Shown: piece after piece, positions 1 to 7,208 of the stretch
How the letters are laid out: every line of letters begins with the position of its first letter
Position numbering within the stretch: position 1 is the stretch's first letter
The notes under the pieces: model-generated
Databases searched by the model: none
Told to the model about the DNA's origin: nothing
Seen by the model: only the letters and a program-made list of their open reading frames with translations
Translations under genes and position numbers: made by a program
Assembly: GCA_900557185.1 (NCBI GenBank)
Contig: USRP01000011.1
Coordinates: 1 to 30,351, forward strand
Reading direction: 5' to 3'
From: an uncultured Mycoplasmatota bacterium
Lineage (GTDB): Bacteria > Bacillota_I > Bacilli_A > RF39 > UBA660
DNA: 30,351 bases

Positions 1-37
1 CCCATGGTAACTTTTGGCTAACGCGAACTCTGTTCAT
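1..37 (-). CDS. 5' end of an unidentified leftward gene, cut by window edge
   Basis: Reading leftward, an ATG at 37-35 opens a frame that stays open to the edge and gives MNRVRVSQKLPW. A good Shine-Dalgarno (GTGAGGTG, antisense of 45-52) sits 7 bases upstream. A possible weak promoter with -10 TATATT lies around 68-77, downstream of the rbfA terminator. Twelve residues are too few to assign a family. The ribosome binding site and the separate transcription unit make it likely to be a real start, but the product is unknown. Confidence 0.5.
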   Translation of the reverse strand, partial: MNRVRVSQKLPW

Positions 38-97
38 ATACTACACCTCACGAGTCTTCTACTATATCCAATATACCATATTTTATCCTGAATGGAA

Positions 98-128
98 AGA
101 AAAAAATACCGAGTCAAAACTCGATATT
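98..128 (-). terminator. Rho-independent terminator after rbfA
   Basis: On the minus strand a 9-bp stem (AATATCGAG / CTCGGTATT, one T-G pair) with a 6-base loop spans 128-105. It is followed by a run of T residues (antisense of 98-106). It begins two bases after the rbfA stop codon. Confidence 0.85.
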
Positions 129-129
129 G

Positions 130-486
130 TTATGCATCTTTTTTCTCTTCTTCATGTAATTCATCGATAATAGACTCAATTTTTTGTCCATAAGCGATAG
201 AATCATCATAAACAAATTGTAATTCTGGAATATGTCTTAATTCAACACGATCCATTAATTCTTTACGAATAAAACCTTTCGCATCTTTTAATGCTTTTAA
301 TGTCTCTTCTTTTTTATCATCTCTCATAACAGTTACATATACTTTCGCATAACTTAAATCATTGGTAGTACTTACTTTTGTAACTGTAACAAAACGAATA
401 TCAGGATCTTTTACTTCCATCATTAATATCGTACTAATTTCTTTTTCTAGTAAACTATTTACACGTTCAATTTTTACTTGGTTCAT
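130..486 (-). CDS. rbfA: Ribosome-binding factor A
   Basis: RbfA is a small KH-fold protein that binds the 30S subunit during late maturation of the 16S rRNA 5' region. The 118-residue product has the usual family length and pattern: an N-terminal helix ending in EISTILMMEVKDPDI, the strand FVTVTKVSTTNDLSYAKVYV, and a C-terminal RVELRHIPELQFVYDDS block. The start ATG at 486 is preceded by GAGGTGA, and a promoter with -10 TATAAT lies just upstream. In many Firmicutes rbfA follows infB directly. Here it is a separate transcription unit, with pepV and a convergent hsp20 gene between it and infB, and it ends in its own terminator. Confidence 0.95.
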   Translation of the reverse strand: MNQVKIERVNSLLEKEISTILMMEVKDPDIRFVTVTKVSTTNDLSYAKVYVTVMRDDKKEETLKALKDAKGFIRKELMDRVELRHIPELQFVYDDSIAYGQKIESIIDELHEEEKKDA

Positions 487-503
487 ACTTTCACCTCAAA
501 CAT

Positions 504-532
504 ATTATACCAACATTCTAATCATTCGTAAA
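504..532 (-). promoter_or_regulatory. Promoter of rbfA
   Basis: On the minus strand TTTACG (532-527), a 17-bp spacer and a perfect TATAAT (509-504) precede the rbfA start by about 20 bases. This is a good sigma-A-type match. Confidence 0.7.
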
Positions 533-560
533 TGTATAAAAAATATTAAATTTTTTTAAT

Positions 561-591
561 TTGACATAATTCTCCCATAATTCAGTATTAT
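561..591 (+). promoter_or_regulatory. Promoter of the hsp20 gene
   Basis: A consensus TTGACA at 561-566 is followed by TATTAT at 586-591 (19-bp spacer, longer than optimal). A GGAGGTGG ribosome binding site at 601-608 follows. I found no CIRCE (HrcA) inverted repeat and no CtsR-type AGGTCAAA direct repeat between 541 and 615, so heat regulation cannot be read from the sequence. Confidence 0.55.
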
Positions 592-614
592 ATTGATAAT
601 GGAGGTGGAAATAT

Positions 615-1010
615 ATGGATTTAATTCCAAGAGATCATTTTTTTAGCGATGCATTTGATTTGTTTGATACCAGAGCATGGAAAGATAGTAATCTTATGAA
701 AACAGATATTTATGAAAAAGATGGGAAGTACCACCTAGAAGCAGATCTACCTGGATTTGATAAAGATAATATTCAAGTAGACTACAAAGATGGATATTTA
801 ACCATTCATGCTACAAAGGAAGATAAGGTAGAAGAGAATGGTAAATATATCCGTCGTGAACGTCATTATGGAGAGGTATCTAGATCTTTCTATGTTGGTG
901 ATATTGATGAATCAGATATTAAAGCAAAATTCAAAGATGGAAGTTTAAATATTACTTTCCCAAAAGAAAAAGAGGAAAGAAAAGAAAAAACATCTATCTT
1001 TATTGACTAA
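615..1010 (+). CDS. Hsp20/alpha-crystallin family small heat shock protein
   Basis: Small heat shock proteins are ATP-independent holdases that form oligomers and keep unfolding proteins soluble in the cytoplasm. The 131-residue product has a short N-terminal arm (about 1-28), an alpha-crystallin domain (about 29-120) with the landmarks YHLEADLPGFDKDNI, RRERHYGEVSRSFYV and DGSLNITFPK (the family's GxLxIxxPK element), and a C-terminal I-x-I motif (IFI, 128-130) used for oligomer contacts. The strong GGAGGTGG site eight bases or so before ATG 615 fixes the start. It is transcribed alone and ends in a terminator shared with the convergent dipeptidase gene. Confidence 0.95.
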   Translation: MDLIPRDHFFSDAFDLFDTRAWKDSNLMKTDIYEKDGKYHLEADLPGFDKDNIQVDYKDGYLTIHATKEDKVEENGKYIRRERHYGEVSRSFYVGDIDESDIKAKFKDGSLNITFPKEKEERKEKTSIFID

Positions 1011-1028
1011 AAGAGAGTTATCTCTTTT
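1009..1028 (+). terminator. Terminator of hsp20, probably shared with the convergent dipeptidase gene
   Basis: The stem AAAAGAGA / TCTCTTTT with loop GTTA begins in the hsp20 stop codon and runs into a T-tract on the plus strand. Read on the minus strand the same hairpin has only about four T residues, so it is a weaker terminator for the leftward gene ending at 1031. Confidence 0.8.
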
Positions 1029-1030
1029 TT

Positions 1031-2353
1031 TTATTGCTCTAATAAATTGATAATTGCTTGATAGTATATTTTTACTTGTTTCAATAATTCCTCTACTGAT
1101 ACAAATTCATTTGCCTGATGAATACGATTATCTACACCTGGAAAAGCACAACCAAAAGCGATACAGTTGTTCATACTTTTGGCATACGTACCTCCACCAG
1201 TTGTAATAGGAATTGATTTCGTATCACCAGTTACTTTTTGATATGCTTTCCATAAACTTTGGACAAGGGGATCTTCTAACTCATAGTAAAGAGATTCATC
1301 TTGATCTAATATTTCGAACTTCCAATCTTTGATGTGAAGTTTGTTTATCTTCTGAATGGTATCTTCGATATGACAAGTGACAGGAACACGGATATCTAAT
1401 GTTCCAATGATTTGATCATTTTCTTTTTTGATGACACCTTGATTACATGTTAGAATACCATATTGATCTTTCTCATTGATACCAAGACCTGTTCCATCGT
1501 AAGATAAACCGATATACTGATTATATTGTTGAACAAAAGGGTCATGAAAATGAGCTACTTCTAAGGCATACATTAAATAAGAGATAGCATTTCTTCCTTT
1601 TTCAGGAGTAGAAGCATGAGCCGAAGTTCCAAATACCTCAATCTGATCCATTTCATCTTGTTTTGTTATATGATAGTTTAAGTGTTGTTCTTCTAAGTAC
1701 GATGTCAATAAGGAGGCATCATAACTATGATTTAAAATGGTAATCTTGACATAGTCTGGTACTGCATTATCACTTGTTCCACCTGTAATATCGATTACAT
1801 TGGTATGACTGGTTTGAAAAGAAATTAGAATTCTTCCCTTTTCTCCATGAATACCAGGAAAAGTTGCATCTGGTGTAAAACCCATATGAATATCTCCTTC
1901 TACTTTTTTATAATACTCCATATCTTTAGAACCAGATTCTTCATTACAACCGAGAATCAATCTCACTTTCTTATTGTTTGGTATTTTCTCATTCTTTAAT
2001 AATTTCATGACGAGTAACATCGCACTTACTGCTCCCTTATCATCACTGACTCCTCTTCCATATAATTTACCATCTATTTCTGTTAACTGAAAGGGATTCG
2101 TATTCCAACCACTTCCTTCTGGTACAACATCTAAATGACATAAAATACCAATGATTTCTTTCCCTTCTCCTACTTCAATATAACCACAATAATCATCTAA
2201 ATTCTTTGTCTTTAAACCATAACTATCCCCTATTTTTAGTGCTTCTTCTAAGCACTTTTTATTTTGTATTCCAAAGGGAGTATTCTCTTCTTCAGCATAA
2301 ATACTTGGATAACGTACTAATCTTTCTAAATTCTGAATGATTTCTTCTTTCAT
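1031..2353 (-). CDS. pepV: M20 family dipeptidase, PepV/Sapep type
   Basis: PepV-type enzymes are dinuclear zinc dipeptidases of the M20 family that cleave short peptides in the cytoplasm. The 440-residue product shows the expected metal-site motifs: HLDVVP (H73, D75), GRGVSDDKG (bridging Asp at 104 or 105), CNEESGS (general base E138 and ligand E139), PDA (D162) and a C-terminal His at 412 in NRIHQANE. HASTP marks the lid domain. It is a little shorter than the roughly 470 residues usual for Lactobacillus PepV. GGTGATG precedes ATG 2353. It lies only about 35 bp beyond the infB terminator, so it may depend on read-through or on a promoter embedded in that hairpin. Confidence 0.9.
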   Translation of the reverse strand: MKEEIIQNLERLVRYPSIYAEEENTPFGIQNKKCLEEALKIGDSYGLKTKNLDDYCGYIEVGEGKEIIGILCHLDVVPEGSGWNTNPFQLTEIDGKLYGRGVSDDKGAVSAMLLVMKLLKNEKIPNNKKVRLILGCNEESGSKDMEYYKKVEGDIHMGFTPDATFPGIHGEKGRILISFQTSHTNVIDITGGTSDNAVPDYVKITILNHSYDASLLTSYLEEQHLNYHITKQDEMDQIEVFGTSAHASTPEKGRNAISYLMYALEVAHFHDPFVQQYNQYIGLSYDGTGLGINEKDQYGILTCNQGVIKKENDQIIGTLDIRVPVTCHIEDTIQKINKLHIKDWKFEILDQDESLYYELEDPLVQSLWKAYQKVTGDTKSIPITTGGGTYAKSMNNCIAFGCAFPGVDNRIHQANEFVSVEELLKQVKIYYQAIINLLEQ

Positions 2354-2380
2354 ATATCATCACCTATATATATTATTCGA

Positions 2381-2404
2381 AAAAAAAAGAGGAAATATCC
2401 TCTT
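2381..2404 (-). terminator. Terminator of the rimP-nusA-ylxR-infB operon
   Basis: The minus-strand stem AAGAGGA / TCCTCTT (2404-2398 with 2393-2387), loop TATT, is followed by eight or more T residues. The 5' arm includes the last bases of the infB stop codon. Confidence 0.85.
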
Positions 2405-4517
2405 ATCTTGCAATTTCTACCATTTCATAAGATTCAATGGTATCTCCTACTTTAATATCATTAAAATTCTCTACCGTAATTCCACATTCTAATCCTTTTT
2501 TTACTTCTTTGACTGTATCTTTACCACGTTGTACAGAATTAATATTTCCATCGTAAATCACAATTCCATCACGAATAACACGTGCTTTACTAGAACGTTT
2601 AATGATACCATCTGTTACATAACTACCAGCAATGGTACCTACTTTAGAGAATTTAAATAATTGTCTTACTTCCGCTGTACCAAGTGTCTTTTCTTCATAA
2701 ACAGGCTCTAACATACCTTTCATAGCAGCTTCCATCTCTTCTACTACTTTATAGATAATATCATAAAGTCTAATTTCAACACCTGCTTCTTTGGCACGAT
2801 CTTTCATCATATTATTTGGTCTTACATTAAATCCAATAATAATCGCTTCCGTTGCTTTGGCAAGAACAATATCACTTTCAGTAATGGCTCCTACACTAGA
2901 ACGAATGACATTGACACGTACATCTTCTACTTGTAGTTTTTCTAGTGAATTTTTAACAGCTTCACTACTTCCATTCACATCAGCTTTAATAATAACATTA
3001 ATTTCTTTGGTACCACTTTGAATACGAGCAAATAAGTCATCTAATGAAGCAGCTCTTTGACTAGAACGTTCTTTTGTCTTAGCTTGTTCTTTTCTCTCTT
3101 CTCCAATACTGCGGGCTTGTTTTTCTGTTTCAAAAGCCATAAACTTATCACCAGCAATTGGTGTATCGTTTAATCCTGTCACAGATACTGGTGTTGATGG
3201 TAATGCTTCTGTAATCTCTTCTTCTCTATCATTTTTCATAGTACGTACTTTACCATATGCTGTACCAACAACAATTGGATCTCCTAAACGAAGGGTTCCA
3301 TTTTGAATTAGTAATGTAACAACTGGTCCAACATGTGGATCTAATCTTGATTCTACAACTGTACCACTAGCATAACGATTTGGATTTGCTTTATAATCTT
3401 CCATATCAGCAATTAATAATATATTTTCTAAAAGAGAATCAATTCCTTCTCCAGTCGTTGCGACAATACGGTTATATAATGTATCTCCACCCCATTCTTC
3501 TGGAGTAAGACCATATTCTGTTAGTTGTTGCATAATTCTATCTGGATTAGCACCTGGTTTATCCATTTTATTAATTGCCACAATAATTGGTACTTTAGCA
3601 GCTTTCGCATGATCAATTGCTTCTTCTGTTTGTGGCATAACACCATCATCAGCAGCTACAATAATAATGATAATATCGGTAATACTAGCTCCTCTCGCAC
3701 GCATTTCCGTAAACGCAGCATGTCCTGGTGTATCGATAAAAGTAATTGGTTTATCATGATATTTTACTTGATATGCATTAATTGCTTGCGTAATACCCCC
3801 TGCTTCTCCTTCGGCAACACTTGTCTTACGAATTGTATCCAAAAGAGTTGTCTTACCATGATCAACATGTCCCATAATTGTAACAACAGGAGCACGTGAT
3901 ACTAAATCTTCTTCTCTATCATGAATTTCAAAGTTTTCAAAATTGGTTACATCTACTGCTTCTTCATTCTTTAACTCTTTTCCATATTCAAGTGCTAAAA
4001 TAGAAGCATTATCAAATCCTAAACTCTGATTTACTGTACACATAATTCCTAGTGTAAATAATTTCTTTACTAAATCTGCACTCTTTACCCCTAGTGCAGT
4101 AGCCAGATCAGCAACTGTCATCCCCTCTTTATAAACAACAGTCTTCTCATCTGTTACTGGTGTATTAGAAACTAATTTTTCTTTATTCTTATACATTTCT
4201 TTTTTCTTCGCTTTAAAGTTCTCTTTCTTTTGTTGTTTTGATTGTTGTACGCGTTTCTTTTTATTATTTAGTTTCTCTTTTTTAATGGTATTATCCACTT
4301 CGATATGAGATTCATCAATCATCTCTTCGACACGATCTTCAATGGCTTCTTCTAATTGTTCTTCACTGACAAAATCATCGTTATCTAAAAGAGTAATTGC
4401 CTCATCATCTAACATATCATCCTCACCATGTACATCGATTCCAAGTCTCTTACATGCTTCCATGATTTCTTCTACTGTCTTATTCACATCTTGTGCATAT
4501 TCTAGTACACTCATCAT
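2403..4517 (-). CDS. infB: Translation initiation factor IF-2
   Basis: IF-2 is the GTPase that brings fMet-tRNA to the 30S subunit and promotes subunit joining. Counting from ATG 4517 the product is 704 residues. It has an N-terminal IF2_N helix, a Lys-rich linker (about 80-115), a second IF2_N domain (about 130-185), and the G domain with GHVDHGKTT (216-224), DTPGH (262-266) and NKMD (316-319), then domains II, III and IV. The frame can be extended to a GTG at 4526, but that codon lies inside the Shine-Dalgarno AGAGGTGAT. The ATG at 4517 (or the adjacent ATG at 4514) is therefore the better start. It is the last gene of the rimP operon, 22 bases after ylxR, with no ylxQ between. Confidence 0.97.
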   Translation of the reverse strand: MMSVLEYAQDVNKTVEEIMEACKRLGIDVHGEDDMLDDEAITLLDNDDFVSEEQLEEAIEDRVEEMIDESHIEVDNTIKKEKLNNKKKRVQQSKQQKKENFKAKKKEMYKNKEKLVSNTPVTDEKTVVYKEGMTVADLATALGVKSADLVKKLFTLGIMCTVNQSLGFDNASILALEYGKELKNEEAVDVTNFENFEIHDREEDLVSRAPVVTIMGHVDHGKTTLLDTIRKTSVAEGEAGGITQAINAYQVKYHDKPITFIDTPGHAAFTEMRARGASITDIIIIIVAADDGVMPQTEEAIDHAKAAKVPIIVAINKMDKPGANPDRIMQQLTEYGLTPEEWGGDTLYNRIVATTGEGIDSLLENILLIADMEDYKANPNRYASGTVVESRLDPHVGPVVTLLIQNGTLRLGDPIVVGTAYGKVRTMKNDREEEITEALPSTPVSVTGLNDTPIAGDKFMAFETEKQARSIGEERKEQAKTKERSSQRAASLDDLFARIQSGTKEINVIIKADVNGSSEAVKNSLEKLQVEDVRVNVIRSSVGAITESDIVLAKATEAIIIGFNVRPNNMMKDRAKEAGVEIRLYDIIYKVVEEMEAAMKGMLEPVYEEKTLGTAEVRQLFKFSKVGTIAGSYVTDGIIKRSSKARVIRDGIVIYDGNINSVQRGKDTVKEVKKGLECGITVENFNDIKVGDTIESYEMVEIAR

Positions 4518-4539
4518 AGATATCACCTCTTTCTAAATA

Positions 4540-4809
4540 TTATTTCTCATCAACCATCCCTAACAATGTATCATAAACCGTATCTGGTACCTCTACTTCC
4601 AAATGACGATTTAATACCTTACTCTTCTTTGCTTTTAAAATCACTTCACGGTCTAATTTTAAATAAGCACCATGTCCATTCATACGTCCATTGGTATCTA
4701 CTTCTACAGTACCTTCAGGAGTTCTAACAACACGAATTAATTCTTTTTTCGGATATTTTTCTCTTGTGACAACACAAGTACGCATCGGAATTTTCTTCTG
4801 TTTCATCAT
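4540..4809 (-). CDS. ylxR: YlxR family protein (RnpM, RNase P modulator)
   Basis: YlxR/RnpM is a small RNA-binding protein usually encoded between nusA and infB. In B. subtilis it has been described as binding the RNase P RNA and modulating its activity. The 89-residue product has the family's core: PMRTCVVTREKYPKKELIRVVR (about 8-29), a beta segment VEVDTNGRMNGHGAYL in place of the common GRGAYL, and the final helix. Only Cys12 of the usual CxxC-like start is present. The start at 4809 (ATGATG) lies one base after the nusA stop, so translation is probably coupled. Confidence 0.9.
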   Translation of the reverse strand: MMKQKKIPMRTCVVTREKYPKKELIRVVRTPEGTVEVDTNGRMNGHGAYLKLDREVILKAKKSKVLNRHLEVEVPDTVYDTLLGMVDEK

Positions 4810-4810
4810 A

Positions 4811-5992
4811 CTATCTTTCTAAAATATTAATTCCTTCTTCTCTTGCTTGTTCATATGTTTTCACATCAATTTTAGAGAAGTGTGTTAAACGTGTTGCAAG
4901 ACGAACATTTAATCCTTTCTTTCCAATTGCTAAAGAAAGATTCTCGTCATCTACAATCACCATTGCTGTTTTCTTCTTTTCATCTGTAATACATACATGT
5001 AAATTACGAGCAGGACTCAGTGCATTTTCAATAAACTTCATATCATCGTTATCATAAGGAATAATGTCGATCTTTTCTCCATTTAACTCATCGATAATAC
5101 GACTAATACGACTACCATGTTCTCCAATACAAGCTCCTACTGGATCAACATTGATAACATTAGACATCACAGCGACTTTACTTCTTACTCCGGCCTCGCG
5201 AGCTACACTATAAATTAGAATGGTACCCTCATTAATTTCTGGGATTTCTAATTCAAAGAGACGTTTTACAAATCCGTAGTGTTTACGAGATAGTAAGATT
5301 AATGGTCCTTTTGAGTTGTTATCAACACGACTGATATATACTTTTAAGCTAGATCCCATTTGGATTGTTTCTCCTGGAATGATTTCTGATTTTGGAAGAA
5401 TTCCTTGGGTTCTACCTAAGTTAATGTAGTAGTTTCTAACATCTTCCATTTCGACAATACCAGTAACCATTTCTCCTTCTTTATCAGCCCATTCTTCCAT
5501 GATATTGTTTCTTTCTGCTTCACGGATTTTTTGTACGACTACTTGTTTTGCTGTAGCAGCAGCCACACGTCCAAAATCTCTTGGAGTTACTTCTTCTTCG
5601 ATTGTTTCTCCAATTTCAATACCAGGTACTAGTTTTCTTGCTTCTTCTAATGTCAAATGAATACGTGGATCATATTTGATTGGTTTTACTTCTTCTTCTT
5701 TGTTTTCTTCATCTTCCTCTTCATCATCCATATGAGCTTGATAATAAGCATCTACTTCATCTTCATTAATAATTCCAAATTCATCTGGATCATGAACAAC
5801 TGTTTTAAAAGAGAATACTTTAATTTCCCCTGTTTCACGATTAATATCTACTCTCACATTAGATAGTGAGTGATAATTCTTTTTATAAGCAGATGTAAGC
5901 GCTAATTCCATCGCATCATAAATCACATCTTCTTGAATTCCTTTTTCTTTTTCTAATACTTCAACCGCTTTTTTAAATTCTTTGATATCCAT
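4811..5992 (-). CDS. nusA: Transcription termination/antitermination protein NusA
   Basis: NusA binds RNA polymerase and nascent RNA and modulates pausing, termination and antitermination. The 393-residue product has the N-terminal polymerase-binding domain (about 1-130), an S1 domain (about 172-240) and two KH domains, with GACIGEHGSRI (287-297) and LAIGKKGLNVRLA near the C-terminus. It lacks the acidic repeats seen in proteobacterial NusA, as is normal for Firmicutes. An unusual acidic stretch, DDEEEDEENKEEE (89-101), interrupts the N-terminal domain. ATG 5992 begins two bases after the rimP stop codon. Confidence 0.96.
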   Translation of the reverse strand: MDIKEFKKAVEVLEKEKGIQEDVIYDAMELALTSAYKKNYHSLSNVRVDINRETGEIKVFSFKTVVHDPDEFGIINEDEVDAYYQAHMDDEEEDEENKEEEVKPIKYDPRIHLTLEEARKLVPGIEIGETIEEEVTPRDFGRVAAATAKQVVVQKIREAERNNIMEEWADKEGEMVTGIVEMEDVRNYYINLGRTQGILPKSEIIPGETIQMGSSLKVYISRVDNNSKGPLILLSRKHYGFVKRLFELEIPEINEGTILIYSVAREAGVRSKVAVMSNVINVDPVGACIGEHGSRISRIIDELNGEKIDIIPYDNDDMKFIENALSPARNLHVCITDEKKKTAMVIVDDENLSLAIGKKGLNVRLATRLTHFSKIDVKTYEQAREEGINILER

Positions 5993-5994
5993 GT

Positions 5995-6246
5995 TTATTC
6001 ACACCCTTTCTCTTTAGAACATACATCTAAAATATAATTTTCTTCAATTGGATCTTCTTCATCTAAGATAGGATTGATTAATTTACTTACTTTCACGCAA
6101 TCATCAACATCGATAATTCCCTCTTTGTCAATGACAACACGTAAAAAATTCATTCCATCTTCTTTGACATACAAAACCTCATCTAAGATATATCCATTTT
6201 CTTCAATGACATCTTCAAATAACTTGCGAATTTCTCCTATATTCAT
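5995..6246 (-). CDS. rimP: Ribosome maturation factor RimP, short form with only the N-terminal domain
   Basis: RimP binds the immature 30S subunit and helps S12 incorporation. Counting from ATG 6246, which has GGAGG four bases upstream, the product is 83 residues. The visible domain matches the RimP N-terminal alpha/beta fold: GYILDEVLYVKEDGMNFLRV, then VDDCVKVSKLINPILDEEDPI, then ENYILDVCS. The family normally continues with S-PGLDRPL and a C-terminal SH3-like domain (total about 150 residues). Here the protein stops after KEKGCE, and nusA starts two bases later, leaving no room for a C-terminal remnant. The frame extends upstream to 6309, but that region is leader with a strong hairpin and was not taken as coding. 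Confidence 0.88.
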   Translation of the reverse strand: MNIGEIRKLFEDVIEENGYILDEVLYVKEDGMNFLRVVIDKEGIIDVDDCVKVSKLINPILDEEDPIEENYILDVCSKEKGCE

Positions 6247-6265
6247 AATACCTCCACTAAATTGA

Positions 6266-6288
6266 AAGAGTGGGAACTTCCCACTCTT
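6266..6288 (-). promoter_or_regulatory. Strong hairpin in the rimP operon leader
   Basis: The arms AAGAGTGGGA and TCCCACTCTT are perfectly complementary around a 3-base loop (11-bp arms if the centre is a single base). The hairpin lies about 12 bases after the predicted transcription start and about 10 bases before the GGAGG of rimP. It is not followed by a T-run in either direction, so it is not a simple terminator. It could affect mRNA stability, be an RNase III-type site, or regulate rimP translation. Confidence 0.6.
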
Positions 6289-6307
6289 CGCTGTAATCAC
6301 TGTAACC

Positions 6308-6336
6308 ATTATACCATAAATTTATGAAATTTCATC
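6308..6336 (-). promoter_or_regulatory. Promoter of the rimP-nusA-ylxR-infB operon
   Basis: On the minus strand a perfect TATAAT (6313-6308) is preceded by the weaker -35 ATGAAA with a 16-bp spacer (6335-6330). Predicted start of transcription is near 6301, giving a leader of about 55 bases that contains the 6266-6288 hairpin. Confidence 0.65.
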
Positions 6337-6377
6337 TATTTTTATGATTTTATATCATTTTCCTTATAAAAATTTGT

Positions 6378-6383
6378 TATAAT
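6378..6383 (+). promoter_or_regulatory. -10 box of the CPBP protease gene
   Basis: A perfect TATAAT lies 24 bases before the ATG at 6407. No good -35 is seen at the usual spacing (the best is around 6355-6361, T-rich). It is divergent from the rimP promoter within a 160-bp intergenic region. Confidence 0.5.
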
Positions 6384-6406
6384 ATTACTAGAAAGTGGGT
6401 TAAGAC

Positions 6407-7129
6407 ATGAAGAAAATCGATAAAACATACTTAAAACGTGTTGGTAGTGGTCTACTTGCGATATTTGCTTATTTCTTTTTTTCTTATATAGAAACAGTAC
6501 CTTTTATATTACTGGGAATTGATGTCAATACGTTACCAAATCGTATTAAGATTCCATATCTACTGATTTATCAAGCATTATTACTAGCACTGATTATTTT
6601 TATTTTATGGGATTCTCTGAAGAAAGATATCGAAGATATCAAAAAGAATCACAAAACATATTTTAAAAAATATTTTAAATATTGGTTTTTATTATTAGGA
6701 TTAATGATGCTTTCTAACTACATCATACTAATCATTATGAACTTAACAGGAAATAATACCATGTTACCAGAAAATGAACAAATTATCCGTTCTAATTTCC
6801 AAATCGCACCACTGTATATGTATCTAACATCTGTTGTCATTGCTCCAGCTATGGAAGAATTGGTCTTTAGAAGAGGAATTCGTAATATTATTAAAAACGA
6901 TATTCTATTTATTATCGTATCTGGATTCGTATTTGGTGGATTACACGTATTACTAAGTGGTACTGCAAATCCATTAGAACTTCTATATATTATTCCATAT
7001 AGTGTTCCAGGATTTATCTTTGCTTATATTTTAACTAAAACAGATAACGTCCTAGTCGATGTTGGATTACATACATTCCACAATGGAATATTAATGAGTT
7101 TACAATTTTTGATGATGATATTTATGTAA
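6407..7129 (+). CDS. CPBP family intramembrane glutamic endopeptidase (Abi/CAAX protease-like)
   Basis: CPBP proteins are multi-pass membrane proteases related to eukaryotic Rce1. The 240-residue product has about six hydrophobic segments (near 13-36, 50-68, 92-112, 136-150, 166-182, 196-212). The active-site motifs are in place: EELVFRRG (E150, E151, R155), the F-x-x-x-H motif FGGLH ending at H180, and a final HTFHN (H222, H225, N226). The substrate is not predictable, since family members have roles in protein maturation, peptide export and bacteriocin self-immunity. There is no bacteriocin gene next to it. It has its own promoter and ends in a terminator. Confidence 0.88.
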   Translation: MKKIDKTYLKRVGSGLLAIFAYFFFSYIETVPFILLGIDVNTLPNRIKIPYLLIYQALLLALIIFILWDSLKKDIEDIKKNHKTYFKKYFKYWFLLLGLMMLSNYIILIIMNLTGNNTMLPENEQIIRSNFQIAPLYMYLTSVVIAPAMEELVFRRGIRNIIKNDILFIIVSGFVFGGLHVLLSGTANPLELLYIIPYSVPGFIFAYILTKTDNVLVDVGLHTFHNGILMSLQFLMMIFM

Positions 7130-7130
7130 T

Positions 7131-7162
7131 AAAAGAAAAGTGTCAAGTAACTTTTCTTTTTT
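7131..7162 (+). terminator. Terminator after the CPBP protease gene
   Basis: An 11-bp stem AAAAGAAAAGT (7131-7141) / ACTTTTCTTTT (7150-7160) with an 8-base loop runs into further T residues. Confidence 0.8.
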
Positions 7163-7208
7163 GATTTCAATATTTATAAAATATGATAAAATGATTATGG
7201 TGATAAAT

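Noticed and set aside
541..614. CIRCE or CtsR operator upstream of the hsp20 gene
   Set aside because: Neither the TTAGCACTC-N9-GAGTGCTAA inverted repeat nor AGGTCAAA-type direct repeats are present.
3525..3899. Plus-strand open frame inside infB
   Set aside because: It is antisense to the conserved IF-2 G domain and has no ribosome binding site or plausible family. It is a shadow of the real gene.
4518..4526. GTG start of infB at 4526
   Set aside because: The codon is part of the Shine-Dalgarno AGAGGTGAT. The ATG at 4517 follows at proper spacing.
6247..6309. N-terminal extension of RimP to 104 residues
   Set aside because: The extension runs through the leader hairpin and begins near the predicted transcription start. 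GGAGG lies at the ideal distance before ATG 6246, where the family's sequence begins.
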